Assembly: GCA_903873805.1 (NCBI GenBank)
Contig: CAIQQB010000118.1
Span: forward strand, 1-46,439
From: an uncultured Opitutia bacterium
GTDB taxonomy: Bacteria; Verrucomicrobiota; Verrucomicrobiia; Opitutales; Opitutaceae
DNA length: 46,439 nt
Direction: 5' to 3'
In this document: piece after piece, positions 30,478 through 39,893 of the stretch
Numbering within the stretch: position 1 is the first letter of the stretch
How the letters are laid out: each line of letters opens with the position of its first letter
Translations under genes and position numbers: made by a program
The notes under the pieces: model-generated
Told to the model about the DNA's origin: nothing
What the model saw: only the letters and a program-made list of their open reading frames with translations
The model's database searches: none

Positions 30478-30879
30478 TCAGGGCGGGGACGCGGGCGGGA
30501 ATACCACCTCGTCACCCATCTGGGGCTGGCCATCGTGCAGGTGGGTGCCGAGAATCTGCCCGCGCTGGTAGGCGGAGGTCTCGAGGCGGCCCGTTGGTTT
30601 GAGATCGGCCGTCCGGGTGACCAGCTGCCGGCCGGCCGGTCCGGGTGGGAAGTCGGCGAACGGGTAGACGTCCACGATCACCGTTCCGGTGGTGGCATCG
30701 ACGGCGAGCACGCGACCGACCAGCTGCATCAGGCTGGGCTGCAGGGCGGAGGCGATGGGCCCGGTGGCGCGGGCGGCCTTGGGCAGCGGGGCCGGGGTCG
30801 GCGGACCGCCGGCCGGCCGGCGCGCCGTGGTGCAGCCCGCGAGCAGGAGGCAGACCGCAAACGGGAGCGCGCGGCGCAT
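30478..30879 (-). CDS. Putative lipoprotein of unknown function
   Basis: The 133-residue protein has a lipoprotein signal (MRRALPFAVCLLLAGCTTA; lipobox LAGC with C16). A Pro/Ala-rich spacer is followed by a small beta domain of about 80 residues starting LQPSLMQLVGRVLAVDATTG and ending in a Pro-rich tail. The domain pattern (VGRVLAVDATTGTVIVDV and a later GTHLHDGQPQMGDEVVF) resembles small OB-like folds. Its function is not recognised. It lies only 9 bases after rpoD and may be co-transcribed with it. Confidence 0.8.
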   Translation of the reverse strand: MRRALPFAVCLLLAGCTTARRPAGGPPTPAPLPKAARATGPIASALQPSLMQLVGRVLAVDATTGTVIVDVYPFADFPPGPAGRQLVTRTADLKPTGRLETSAYQRGQILGTHLHDGQPQMGDEVVFPPASPP

Positions 30880-30888
30880 GACGAAAAA

Positions 30889-32697
30889 CTATTGCGGGAT
30901 GACGGGCTTGTTGGCCTGCATCTGCTTGATGAGGTTCTGCGCGTTGTCCAGCTGCTCGGCATCGAAGAAGCCATGGAGCTGCCGGATGCGCGTCGGATGG
31001 CGCATTTTGCGGAGGGCCTTGGCCTCGATCTGGCGAATGCGTTCGCGGGTGACCTTGAACTGCTTGCCGACCTCCTCGAGGGTGCGGCTGTAGCCGTCGG
31101 TCAGACCGAAGCGGAGCTTGAGCACGCGCTGCTCGCGCTCGGTGAGCGAGTCGAGCACATCGATGATCTTCTCGCGCAGGAGCGAGTAGGCCGTCATGTC
31201 GTAGGGGTTCTCGGCGGCCTTGTCCTCGATGAAGTCGCCGAAGCTGGTGTCGTCGCCGTCGCCGACGGGGGACTGGAGCGAGATGGGCTGCTGGGCCATC
31301 TTCATGATCTGCTGCACGCGTTCGACGGGCAGGTTCATCTCGTCGGCCACCTCGTCGGGCGTGGGTTCGTGGCCGTATTCCTGGAGGAGCTGCTTCTGCA
31401 CCTGCATGACCTTGTTCAGCGTCTCGATCATATGGACCGGGATGCGGATGGTGCGCGCCTGGTCGGCGATGGAGCGGGTGATGGCCTGGCGGATCCACCA
31501 GGTGGCGTAGGTGGAGAACTTGTAGCCGCGGCGGTACTCGAACTTCTCGACGGCTTTCATCAGGCCCATGTTGCCCTCCTGGATGAGGTCGAGGAAGGAA
31601 AGGCCGCGGTTGGTGTATTTCTTCGCGATGGAGATGACAAGGCGGAGGTTGGCCTCGACCATCTCGGTCTTGGCCTTGTGGGCCTCGCGGATGTGGACGC
31701 CGGACTTGCTGACGACCTCGAGCAGGGCGGCCGGCCCGATGCGCATCTCGTTCTCGATGTGGCGGAGGCGGGTGTTGATGCCCTTGAGGTCGAGCGCGGC
31801 ATCGCGCTTGGTCTTCGGGTGTTTGGCGCGCTCGAGCTGGGCGTGCAGGTGCTCGATCTCCGCAAGGGTGGGGCGGGTCTGCTCCAGCCATTCCTCGTAG
31901 ACCTTCAGCTTGAAGAAGAACTTGCCGAAGTTGGACTTGAGGGCGGTCTCGCGCTTGCGGTGCTTGGCGTGGATCTTCTTCCGCTCCGGTTCGGTGCGGG
32001 CCTTCTGCAGTTCGACCCAGGACTCGGCGACGGCGGCCTCGTTGCGCTGGGTGGTTTCGACGAGCTTGGGCAGGCCTTTGAAGTAGGCGTCGCGGCTCTC
32101 GATCTTCTTGTCGATGACGATGCGGTCGAAGCGCTCCTCGCGGTTGAGCAGCTTGGCCCCGAGGGTGCCGATGTAGCCGCCGATGACGGCGGCCTCGAAG
32201 AGCGCCACCTGCGCCTTGAGCTCGGCGTTCTCGATGCGTTTGGAGATCTCCACCTCCTGCTCGCGGGTGAGCAGCGGCACCTGGCCCATCTGCTTGAGAT
32301 ACATCCGCACCGGATCATCGAGAATATCGTGCTGCGACGAGCGGGACTCCTCCTCCTCGGCCTCTTCCTGCCGCTGCTTGTAGTCCTCGACCTGGTCGGG
32401 CTCGAGGATCTCGATCTCAAGGTTTTGCAGAATGGAGATGACGTTGTCGAACTCCTCCTGGTTCTCGACCGACTCGGGCAGCGCCTCGTTGATGTCGTCC
32501 CACGTCAGGTAACCCTGCTCCTTGGAATGGCGGATGAGCTGGCGGATGCGCTCATTGACGCCGCCGGGGGCGTCGGCAACGGCGCCATCGGCTCCCTGGC
32601 CGGGCAGGCGTTTGAGGGCGGACTCCACGGCTTCGGCGTGGGGAGCGGGGGCGGGGGCGGCAGGGGCAGGGGCGGCGGGCTTGGCTTTGCGCGGCAT
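30889..32697 (-). CDS. rpoD: RNA polymerase primary sigma factor (sigma-70)
   Basis: This is the housekeeping sigma factor that directs RNA polymerase to -10/-35 promoters. The 602-residue product shows region 1.1 (about 45-95, [20 protein letters not shown]), region 1.2 ([20 protein letters not shown]), a long non-conserved region (about 170-335), region 2 ([20 protein letters not shown] and [18 protein letters not shown]) and region 4 ([20 protein letters not shown] then [20 protein letters not shown]). The N-terminal Ala/Pro stretch is low-complexity. It follows dnaG with a 31-base gap, the classic macromolecular-synthesis arrangement; rpsU is not adjacent. Confidence 0.97.
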   Translation of the reverse strand: MPRKAKPAAPAPAAPAPAPHAEAVESALKRLPGQGADGAVADAPGGVNERIRQLIRHSKEQGYLTWDDINEALPESVENQEEFDNVISILQNLEIEILEPDQVEDYKQRQEEAEEEESRSSQHDILDDPVRMYLKQMGQVPLLTREQEVEISKRIENAELKAQVALFEAAVIGGYIGTLGAKLLNREERFDRIVIDKKIESRDAYFKGLPKLVETTQRNEAAVAESWVELQKARTEPERKKIHAKHRKRETALKSNFGKFFFKLKVYEEWLEQTRPTLAEIEHLHAQLERAKHPKTKRDAALDLKGINTRLRHIENEMRIGPAALLEVVSKSGVHIREAHKAKTEMVEANLRLVISIAKKYTNRGLSFLDLIQEGNMGLMKAVEKFEYRRGYKFSTYATWWIRQAITRSIADQARTIRIPVHMIETLNKVMQVQKQLLQEYGHEPTPDEVADEMNLPVERVQQIMKMAQQPISLQSPVGDGDDTSFGDFIEDKAAENPYDMTAYSLLREKIIDVLDSLTEREQRVLKLRFGLTDGYSRTLEEVGKQFKVTRERIRQIEAKALRKMRHPTRIRQLHGFFDAEQLDNAQNLIKQMQANKPVIPQ

Positions 32698-32728
32698 GGT
32701 GTGGGTCGGTGCGGGAAAAAGGGAACAA

Positions 32729-34591
32729 TCATCCAGCCGCCGGCAGCCCGAGGGGCGAGCGGAGCTGTCGTTGAAGCTCAGAACGTTGTTTGATTAGAGA
32801 TATTGCGTCGATGTTACTGTCCGCCCCGGCACTGGCCAAAGCAAGTTCTATTTGGCGGAGCCGGGGCTCCAGAGCGCGGTTCCGGAGCAGGCCCAGGGCC
32901 TCGGTGCAGTTCTTGACCGGGTCCTCGATCCGGGGATTTTCGAACAGCAGGGAGGCCACCAAAGCCCTTTCTACGGCGTTCTCCAGCAATGGGTCGAGGT
33001 GGTCCCGGCCGGGCCAGCTGTCCTGCTCGAACTCGGCCAGGAAGCGGTTGAGCAGCACCCCGGCGACGTGGGAGGCGTCGATCCACTCGTGGGGCAGGAC
33101 GGCGCTGAGCCGCCGCCCCAAGGTCTCGACATGCAGGCAGATGAGCAGCAGGTGGTGTTCCGGAGTGTCGCGCCCGGAGGCGGCGGGGGCGGGGGGCGGC
33201 GGCCCGGCTGCGGCAGCCGGTGCAGCCGCACGGCCAGGCCGCGCCTGCCGGGCCACCAGGTCGGCCTGGAGGGCGGACAGGGGCAGGCGCAGGTGGCCGG
33301 CGGCCTCGGCGAGAAACTGCGAACGGGCTACGGCTGACTCGGCCTGCAGCACGATTTCGAAGAGCTCCTGCGTGGCGCGGCCCTTCAATTCCGGCGAGGC
33401 CAGCTCCGGTGCCGGCAGCAGCGCGCGGCAGGCGAAGCCCATCGCGCTCAGAGCCCCGCGCCGCACTTCCTCGTAACCGGCGAGGCCACGCTCCAGGAAG
33501 AGCAGGTCGGGGTCGGTCTTCTCCGCCCCGGCCAGCGTGAGGAAACGGGCCTCCAGCCCCGCCTTCAGCGCCATGGGGAGAAACCGCAGCGCGGCCTTCC
33601 GGCCCGCCGCATCGCCGTCGAAAAAGCACTCGATCTGGGTGTGGTAGCGGCGCAGCAGCACGAGCTGGCCCTCGGTGATCGACGTGCCCTGCGGCGCAAT
33701 CGCGGTCTTGAGGCCGACACTCCAGCAGCGGATTGCGTCCAGCTGGCCCTCGACGAGGACGAAGGGCTTGCCCTCGCCGGCGGCGGTGCGGGCGCGGTCG
33801 AGGTTGAAGAGCAGGTTGCCCTTGGTGAAGATCGGCGTTTCGGGTGAGTTGACGTACTTGGCCTCGTGCGCCGGATCGTCGGCGGGCGTGCGATCGGTCT
33901 GCCGCGCGGTGAAGGCCACAATCCGGCCCTGATGGTCGCGGATCGGGATCATCAGCCGGCCGCGAAACCGGTGGCGGATGCCGCCGAGCGTGAGCACAGC
34001 GTCTTCGCGGATGAAGAACAGCCCGCATTGGCGCAGCGCGGCCTCGGAGAACTTGCGCTTCAACAACGTGGCCGCCAGGCCGCTCCCCTGTTCGTCGGCC
34101 GCACCGATCTTGAACTCGTCGGCGATCTCTCCGGCGAAGCGGCGCCGATCCGTCCAGTAGGCGCGCATGAAGTCGCCCGTCGCGTCCCGCGCCTTGAACG
34201 CCTGGTGGAAATGCTCCGCCGCCACCTCGTGCAGGTCGAACAGCTCCTGCCGGAGCGAGCGCTCCTCCCGGCTCGGCCCGCCGGAGCCTTCCTCATATTC
34301 GATGGGCACGCTGAACCGCTGGCCCAGCGCCTCAACGGCCTCGGTGAACGAGAGCTGCTCGGTCTCGCGCACGAATGCGATGGTGTCCCCGCTCTTCCCG
34401 CAGCCGAAGCAGTGGTAGAGGCCCTTGTCCGAGTCGACGTGGAACGACGGTGTCTTTTCGGCGTGAAACGGGCACAGCCCCTTGAGCCGGGTGCCTCCGG
34501 CCTTGCGCAGGGTGACCACCCGCGACACCACGTCAGCCAAGTTGACCCGCAGCTTCAGGTCGCGGAGACAGGTGGGCTTGATGATGGGCAT
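32729..34591 (-). CDS. dnaG: DNA primase
   Basis: DnaG makes RNA primers for DNA replication. The 620-residue product has the N-terminal CHC2 zinc ribbon with C40, H43, C61 and C64 ([10 protein letters not shown] and [10 protein letters not shown]). A TOPRIM core follows with [20 protein letters not shown] and the acidic [14 protein letters not shown] motif. The poorly conserved C-terminal helicase-binding domain (about 470-620) comes after a Pro/Ala-rich linker ([20 protein letters not shown]). ATG 34591 ([13 protein letters not shown]) is preferred; the frame is open to 34810 but the extra sequence is not primase-like. It is co-directional with rpoD, 31 bases downstream. Confidence 0.96.
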   Translation of the reverse strand: MPIIKPTCLRDLKLRVNLADVVSRVVTLRKAGGTRLKGLCPFHAEKTPSFHVDSDKGLYHCFGCGKSGDTIAFVRETEQLSFTEAVEALGQRFSVPIEYEEGSGGPSREERSLRQELFDLHEVAAEHFHQAFKARDATGDFMRAYWTDRRRFAGEIADEFKIGAADEQGSGLAATLLKRKFSEAALRQCGLFFIREDAVLTLGGIRHRFRGRLMIPIRDHQGRIVAFTARQTDRTPADDPAHEAKYVNSPETPIFTKGNLLFNLDRARTAAGEGKPFVLVEGQLDAIRCWSVGLKTAIAPQGTSITEGQLVLLRRYHTQIECFFDGDAAGRKAALRFLPMALKAGLEARFLTLAGAEKTDPDLLFLERGLAGYEEVRRGALSAMGFACRALLPAPELASPELKGRATQELFEIVLQAESAVARSQFLAEAAGHLRLPLSALQADLVARQARPGRAAAPAAAAGPPPPAPAASGRDTPEHHLLLICLHVETLGRRLSAVLPHEWIDASHVAGVLLNRFLAEFEQDSWPGRDHLDPLLENAVERALVASLLFENPRIEDPVKNCTEALGLLRNRALEPRLRQIELALASAGADSNIDAISLIKQRSELQRQLRSPLGLPAAG

Positions 34592-34798
34592 GCGGAAAGA
34601 AAAAGCTGAAACGCTGAAAACTGAAATGCTGAAGGACGGTAAAACTGAGGGGAACCACGGCAGGCTGTTGGGGAAAAAAGGAAAGGGGAACGCCAAAGGC
34701 CGAGACTTCAGCCAATCAGTCCTTCCGCCTTTCCGCCTTTGTCGGCAGAGGCGGACCGGAAGTTTGCACTTTTGCCTCGTTGGGGGCTCTGTCAAGAA

Positions 34799-34818
34799 GG
34801 GCGGAAACATTTCCGCCC
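34799..34818. promoter_or_regulatory. Perfect 20-base palindrome upstream of the DUF362-like gene
   Basis: GGGCGGAAA and TTTCCGCCC are separated by CA, a perfect 9+2+9 dyad, 24 bases before the start codon at 34843. It may be a regulator-binding site or a small hairpin. It lies between divergent dnaG and the exported protein gene. Confidence 0.4.
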
Positions 34819-34842
34819 CTTAGGCGACTAATCTGCCACTCC

Positions 34843-35889
34843 ATGCACCCATTTTCCCTCTCCCGGCTTGGCCGGGGTCCCTGGCTCGCCGCCGTCGCCC
34901 TGTGGGCGACCAGCGCTGCCGGCGCCGGAATCGTCCCTCCTCCGCCCACTCCCACCGTGTGGGAGGCCGGACTCGACGATTTTTCCCCGGCCGCCTACAG
35001 CGCGGGCGTCGAGGCCCTCATCAGCCGGTTTGAGCTCGAAGGCGGCCACCGGCTCGGCCCCGGGCCCAAACACCGGGTCGGCCTCAAGATTTACACCGAC
35101 TCCGGTCCCGGCCTGGCCACGCCGGTCCCGCTGGTGCAGGCCGTCATCGCCGCGCTGGTGCGGCGCGGCTTCGCCCCGACGGACATCTTTCTCGTCGGCC
35201 TCAACCAGCTGCGCCTCCGGCAGACGGGTTTTCTGCCGTCGCTGGTCACCGGCCACGGCCCGTTCGACGCCCAGAAGATCTATGTCCTTGAATCCGGCCG
35301 CTACTACGACCCGGTGTGGTTCTACGACAGTCCGTTGCCGACGCGGTTCGACCCGATCCTGGCCCAACGCAGCCGCACCTATGCCACCTACAAGTCGGAT
35401 GACGAGGATCGCAAGAGCTTCCTCGCGACCCCGCTTTTCCTGGACGCTGATTTCTGGATCAACCTGCCGGTTTACACAGATCATCCCGTGCTGGGCGTGA
35501 ACGGCGCGCTGGTCAACGCCACCTACTGGAACGCCTCCAATACCGCCCGTTTTTCCGACAGCGCCGGCACCGCGCCGGCCGCGGTTGCCGAAATGAGCGC
35601 AATCCCCGAGCTGCGCCAGACGTGGGTGTTCACCCTGGTCAGCCTCGAGCGCTGGCAGTTCATCGGCGGCCCCTGGTTTAACTCACTCTACACCGTGTCG
35701 GAACCGCGGGTGTGGCTGAGCACCGACCCGGTCATCCTCGATGCGCTGATGCTGGACCGCATCAACGCCCAGCGCGTCAACCGGGGCTTCAAGCCCGTTT
35801 CCGACGACATCCGCACCGTGGAGTTTGCCGCCAAACTCGGAGTGGGCTCGCGCAACACCGCGGGAGCCAGGATCGTCCGGGTGCCCTGA
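34843..35889 (+). CDS. Exported DUF362-like protein
   Basis: The 348-residue product has a signal peptide (LAAVALWATSAAGAG) and a domain resembling DUF362: the N-terminal VGLKIYTDSGPGLATPVPLV, then a GFAPTDIFLVG strand, DADFWINLPVYTDHPVLGVN and GALVNATYWNASNTARF. It ends in a segment carrying the DALMLDRIN motif. In several DUF362 proteins a ferredoxin domain follows; it is absent here. The frame is open from 34780, but ATG 34843 gives a clean signal peptide. It stands alone, with a perfect palindrome upstream. Its function is unknown. Confidence 0.72.
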   Translation: MHPFSLSRLGRGPWLAAVALWATSAAGAGIVPPPPTPTVWEAGLDDFSPAAYSAGVEALISRFELEGGHRLGPGPKHRVGLKIYTDSGPGLATPVPLVQAVIAALVRRGFAPTDIFLVGLNQLRLRQTGFLPSLVTGHGPFDAQKIYVLESGRYYDPVWFYDSPLPTRFDPILAQRSRTYATYKSDDEDRKSFLATPLFLDADFWINLPVYTDHPVLGVNGALVNATYWNASNTARFSDSAGTAPAAVAEMSAIPELRQTWVFTLVSLERWQFIGGPWFNSLYTVSEPRVWLSTDPVILDALMLDRINAQRVNRGFKPVSDDIRTVEFAAKLGVGSRNTAGARIVRVP

Positions 35890-35951
35890 GGTCGTACCTT
35901 CCCGGTTCCCCGGCCGTTTCGGTGGGGACCGGATCCTTTTCCGTCTCCCCC

Positions 35952-36158
35952 ATGAAAATACAGCGCAATGATCACACCGCCCCGCGGCAGAATCCGTCCG
36001 ACCCGATCCGGGTCGAACACGGTGACACGAAGGATTTCAGGGCCTTCATGGTGAAGAACGGGGTGACCTTCGAGGTCAGGGATGCAACCTGCACCTGGTC
36101 CGTCACCCTCTCCCGGGCCGAAATGGCGCAGCTGAAGAACGCCCTGCTGGCATCATAA
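35952..36158 (+). CDS. Small ORF, unknown function
   Basis: The 68-residue ORF begins MKIQRNDHTAPRQNPSDPIR. It has a beta-rich middle (TFEVRDATCTWSVTLSR) and an amphipathic C-terminal helix (AEMAQLKNALLAS). It is hydrophilic, with one cysteine. Codon use with mostly G/C third positions supports real coding, but the frame is short and I recognise no family. It lies 62 bases after the DUF362-like gene. Confidence 0.5.
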   Translation: MKIQRNDHTAPRQNPSDPIRVEHGDTKDFRAFMVKNGVTFEVRDATCTWSVTLSRAEMAQLKNALLAS

Positions 36159-36610
36159 CCGCCGGCGGGCCGGACTTCGGCTCCCCACGTTATTGGGCCG
36201 CCATCGTGCGGCGCTTTTCCCGACCGGGCGGAGGACCCTGGCCCAATCCCGGCGCATGGTCCAGCCACCTGGGAATGGTGCGGTCGCCGGGAATCGAAAC
36301 CGATAATGATTAACTAGTTACGAAAGGAATATTCGGGCAATTCGCGGATAAATCGGGATTAGGAGATCGAGAATCTGGTCTTCAAAACTGTTCGCCGGGA
36401 AGCGAACGGAGAAAATGAGAAATAGTCATGGCAGGAATCCGTCAGATTCTGTCAGGAATTCCACATCAGGATTCAGGCGTGTTTTGTTCACTGCCATCCC
36501 TTCACATCTTGCCGTATTTCTGAGTCAAATTTAGCCTGATTGCGGCAAAATCGTTTTTGACTTACGTAATTTTCTGACTGCTGAACTTGGCTCGCCAGCG
36601 GCCAGTCTTT

Positions 36611-36660
36611 GAGCGTCTCCCCAATTTGGGGAATTGAGCGTTTTCCCCATTTGGGGAATG
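36611..36660. repeat. Tandem pair of 25-base palindromic repeats
   Basis: Two 25-base units start at 36611 and 36636 and match at 21 of 25 positions. Each begins GAGCGT and contains CCCCAATTTGGGG or CCCCATTTGGGG followed by AAT, a dyad core flanked by the same word. The spacing is exactly one unit, as in tandem operators or iterons. No gene starts nearby on either strand. Confidence 0.65.
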
Positions 36661-36693
36661 CGGGGGGAATGAGGGCCACCCCCACCTCAGACC

Positions 36694-36718
36694 TAAAAGA
36701 AAGGCTCCCGTGAGCCCT
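36694..36718 (-). terminator. Terminator-like hairpin after the gene remnant
   Basis: On the minus strand GGCTC and GAGCC form a short stem followed by the T-rich tail TTTCTTTTAGG. It lies about 60 bases after the stop of the 51-codon frame at 36779-36934 and may end transcription from the P-type ATPase side. Confidence 0.4.
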
Positions 36719-36778
36719 TCCGTTCAGGACCTCCCGGCAGCCCCATGACGGGACCAGCGGGAGGCTTCTTGAATGCCG

Positions 36779-36934
36779 TCACGTCCTGATGAATTTCCAG
36801 ATGACGTGCCGGCGGGGAAACCAGCGCCGGAATTGCCGGTAGGTCTTCTCCAGGCCGTCTGACCGGTACTGGCGGCTCCAATCGACGTAGGCTCCCCTCT
36901 TGCGGTCATCAATGGCCTCACAGAGGTAGGCCAC
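36779..36934 (-). pseudogene. 51-codon frame with coding-like composition, probable gene remnant
   Basis: On the minus strand a frame from GTG 36934 to the stop at 36779 reads AYLCEAIDDRKRGAYVDWSR followed by QYRSDGLEKTYRQFRRWFPR and a short basic tail. Third codon positions are mostly G or C, as in real genes here. It overlaps the last 17 bases of the P-type ATPase gene in another frame, so the DNA that encodes the ATPase's final residues (ASGLPL) may have come from this other gene. It may be the C-terminus of a gene lost by recombination, or a small coupled gene. I do not recognise the family. Confidence 0.4.
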
Positions 36935-39350
36935 TCGCGGCGTTTTTGTGTCGGGTCACCTCATGCTTGATCAGTACGACTTTAATGGCGTCGTTCACGG
37001 CGAGACAGGCGAACATGGCAAAGGCGAAGATCTCGAGCGTCTGCGACCAGGGCAAAGGCTTGAGCCCTGGAAGACCAAGTCGGGTGAGAAGGGTGCCCGT
37101 GAGTGCATCCGTGAGCAGCGCGGCCAGCAGCGTCCCGCTTGGCATCGTCGCCCAGAAGCGGTGTCGCTCCCGCGCTGACACAACGGAAAACACGGCAAAG
37201 TAGAGCAGCAGCAGAAAGCTGAACGTGCTGAGTGTATCGGCGTTTGTCGCCAGACCAAAGGGCTTCCACCCCGCCCATAAGAAGAGAAGAGCTTCCACTA
37301 CCATGGCAATCCCCAGCCAAGCCGAAACGGCAATGTATCCGCCGATCTTCCACGTTTCCGGCTCTTTGGAAGGGCGCACGTTGTCGGTGGCCAGGGAGAT
37401 TTTGGCGAAGTCGGTCATGAAGGTCAGCAGCAGCATCGCAAACGCGGTAACGACAAACTGGCCGGTCACAACGTAGGCAATGGCCACAAAACCTGCCTTC
37501 AGGATCGTCCGGCTGATTTTGTTGATGATCCAAGTCAGGATGCGCTGGTAGATGGTCCTCCCCTGCTCGACCAGGGTCACGATGTTCGTCAGGCCCGGTT
37601 CAGTCAGGACGACGCTCGCCGCACCCTTGGCCACATCGGTGGCGGTGCTGACAGCGATGCCGACCTCAGCTTGCCGCAACGCCGGCGCATCGTTAACCCC
37701 GTCGCCCGTCATGCCGGTTACATGCCCTCCGGCCTGGAGGTGTTGCACGACGATGTATTTGTCCTCCGGGAAGACCTCGGCGAATCCATCGGCTCCCTCG
37801 AAGGGGTCAGCGGTCTGACTGCCGGCTTTCGTGCCCATGGCTTTCAGGTCAGCCATGCGCCGGATGTTGGGCAGACCGACGCCCCGGGCGATTTCGCCAG
37901 CAACGGCCAGCGCGTCACCAGTCAGCATCTTTACCGACACGCCGCAGGCTTTGAGCTTTGCCACCAACTGTCCGGCGTCCGGGCGAAGAGGATCATCCAG
38001 CGACACCAATCCGACCAGGGCCAAGAGACCCGCCGTCGGGCCACGGGCGACCGCCAGAGTCCGATAGCCCTTCGCGGCCGATACACTGACTTGCGCCTCC
38101 AGCGCCTGAATGGCCGGAGGCAGGAGTCCACAGGCTTCGGCGATGGTGCGGACAGCCCCTTTCATCACCCGCAGCTGTTGGCCATTCTGCTCAACCACGG
38201 CTTCCGCCCGGCGGGTCTTTGCATCAAAGGGGGCGAAGGAGACGGGCGTGACCTTGGGCTGGTTGTCAAAGATGCGCCGGTCTTTCGCGGCAGTCAGAAA
38301 AGCGCGGTCTATTGGATCCTGGTTGGATTCCTGCGAGGCGAGGGCACCGGCAAACAGCACGTCCGCCTCGGTGGCCTGGTCCAGCGGGGTCACACCAGTC
38401 AAGGTCAGCTGGTTCATGGTGATCGTCCCGGTCTTATCCACGCAAAGCACGTCCATGGTCGCGGCATCCTCGACCGCGCTGAGGCGGGTGACCAGCACAC
38501 CTCGCTTGGACAATTCCTTCGACCCGAGGGCCATGGTGACCGTGAACATGACCGGCAGGGCGACCGGCACCGCACTCATCAACAGGACGAGCAAGAGCGG
38601 CACCATTTCTAGAAGGGGCGTGCCCCGGACCAACGCCAGCACGGTAACCACGCCCAGCAGTGCGCCCACAATGACGAACAGCCAGCGAACCACCTTGGCC
38701 ACGACGGCGTCGATGTGAAGCTTCGGCCGGGCATCCTGCACGAGCTCCGTAGTGCGTCCGAAATAGGTTTTCGCCCCGATCAGCGTAACCACGCCGTTGC
38801 CCTCACCCCGCCGGACCACTGAGCCCGATACGAGTGCCTCACCGGAGGCCTTGTCCACGTCGTTCGATTCGCCGGTGAGCGCCGACTGGTCGACGGTCAC
38901 CGCTCCGGAGAGCAGTTTTATGTCTGCCGGAATGATGTCACCGGGGCGCACGCGCACGATGTCGCCCGGGACCAGTTCGCGGGCCGGAATGACCTGCCAG
39001 ACCGAAGCCCGCCGGACCCGCGCATTGACCTGCAACCGCTTTCGCAGGACAGCCACGACCCCCGCCGCCCGGTGTTCCTGCCAGAAACTCAAGGTGGCGT
39101 TGATGAGCAACAGGGCGCCCACCACGACGAGATCGGAGTATTTGCCGAGCACGGCGGACAGCACCATGATCAGTTCGAGCATCCACGCCGATATGCCCCA
39201 GAACTTGCCGAGAAATTTGCGGAGGGGGTGATCCTGTTTTTCGGCCACTTCATTGAAACCGTGCTTCTGCCGGCGGAGATTCACCTCTGCCAGCGTGAGT
39301 CCGGTTTCGGGATCGACCGGAAGGGACGCGAGAGGTTCAGGAGCCACCAT
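36918..39350 (-). CDS. Plasma-membrane-type proton P-ATPase (type IIIA)
   Basis: This ATP-driven pump probably exports protons (or another cation). The 810-residue product has the cation-ATPase N-terminus (GLTLAEVNLRRQKHGFNEVA), the actuator TGES motif in SALTGESNDVDK, and the phosphorylated aspartate D305 in CVDKTGTITMNQ. It also has the MLTGDALAVAGEIA nucleotide-domain region and the hinge MTGDGVNDAPALRQAEVGIA. About ten membrane helices are predicted. No N-terminal heavy-metal-binding domain and no CPC motif are visible (helix 4 has SAVPVALPVMFTVT), so it is not a copper or zinc pump. The C-terminal residues overlap a remnant of another gene. It lies beside a metal- or sulfur-stress cluster but is not obviously in its operon. 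Confidence 0.9.
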   Translation of the reverse strand: MVAPEPLASLPVDPETGLTLAEVNLRRQKHGFNEVAEKQDHPLRKFLGKFWGISAWMLELIMVLSAVLGKYSDLVVVGALLLINATLSFWQEHRAAGVVAVLRKRLQVNARVRRASVWQVIPARELVPGDIVRVRPGDIIPADIKLLSGAVTVDQSALTGESNDVDKASGEALVSGSVVRRGEGNGVVTLIGAKTYFGRTTELVQDARPKLHIDAVVAKVVRWLFVIVGALLGVVTVLALVRGTPLLEMVPLLLVLLMSAVPVALPVMFTVTMALGSKELSKRGVLVTRLSAVEDAATMDVLCVDKTGTITMNQLTLTGVTPLDQATEADVLFAGALASQESNQDPIDRAFLTAAKDRRIFDNQPKVTPVSFAPFDAKTRRAEAVVEQNGQQLRVMKGAVRTIAEACGLLPPAIQALEAQVSVSAAKGYRTLAVARGPTAGLLALVGLVSLDDPLRPDAGQLVAKLKACGVSVKMLTGDALAVAGEIARGVGLPNIRRMADLKAMGTKAGSQTADPFEGADGFAEVFPEDKYIVVQHLQAGGHVTGMTGDGVNDAPALRQAEVGIAVSTATDVAKGAASVVLTEPGLTNIVTLVEQGRTIYQRILTWIINKISRTILKAGFVAIAYVVTGQFVVTAFAMLLLTFMTDFAKISLATDNVRPSKEPETWKIGGYIAVSAWLGIAMVVEALLFLWAGWKPFGLATNADTLSTFSFLLLLYFAVFSVVSARERHRFWATMPSGTLLAALLTDALTGTLLTRLGLPGLKPLPWSQTLEIFAFAMFACLAVNDAIKVVLIKHEVTRHKNAASGLPL

Positions 39351-39893
39351 AAGAGCTTGGATCAGCGAGCGGTGAATTCATCGGATTGCCGCCCTTCGAG
39401 GTGGAGAGTTGGGGCCAGAAACAGTGTTGAGAGTTAGGGGCATAAATCACCCGTTTGGTTTGTTGGCTGGCGGACTTTCGTTGGAGAGAGTTCCCATGAA
39501 TTTGCCCCGAACAAATGTAGGCCGGACGGCCACCCAGGAATATGGGGTCTTTCCCGGTAAGAGCGGGATTCCCGGCGCGGCCCGATGCCTCGCAGGTGTC
39601 ATCGGCATTGCCCACGGTTCGGCGCATTGCAATGGACACGGACCCGCTCCCAGGCATTTTGCCGGAAACGACGGCAAGTATTTCTCGAAGCATTCCCTCA
39701 AAAGCAGCGGCGCGGTTGGCGAACTCCAGATGATCTAAGTTACAAAAATGTTAGCCGATGTCGCTGGCTGACTCCCCGCCATGGTTTTCCTTCGGTAGAT
39801 TCTCTGCTTGGATTGGCGTGCTGCATTTCCGGCAGCTTTTCCATGTTGGCAGGCAGGCCAGTATGGAGCAAAGGGCCTAATCGCGTTCCAAAT
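39351..39893. other. Intergenic region without a supported gene
   Basis: These 543 bases between divergent genes hold short open frames but none with a convincing coding signature. A GTAGGCCGGACGGCC palindrome (near 39517) resembles the starts of the GTAG-type repeats. Frames continuing upstream from the membrane protein gene (39894) lack coding character before its ATG. Confidence 0.5.

Larger units (their letters stand above)
36159..36778. other. Gene-free, AT-richer junction region
   Basis: Over about 620 bases I see no credible gene. The stretch 36290-36600 is distinctly AT-richer than the surroundings, and it contains the tandem 25-base palindrome at 36611-36660 and a terminator-like hairpin at 36694-36718. 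It separates the ordinary chromosomal genes on the left from the probable accessory island on the right, so it may hold an old integration border. Confidence 0.55.

Noticed and set aside
30535..32793. A 752-codon plus-strand frame opposite rpoD
   Set aside because: It is a Leu/Gly/Asp-rich antisense frame; RpoD on the minus strand is unmistakable.
36488..36685. A 65-codon minus-strand frame in the junction region
   Set aside because: Its sequence includes the tandem palindromes, has AT-rich codon use and matches no family.
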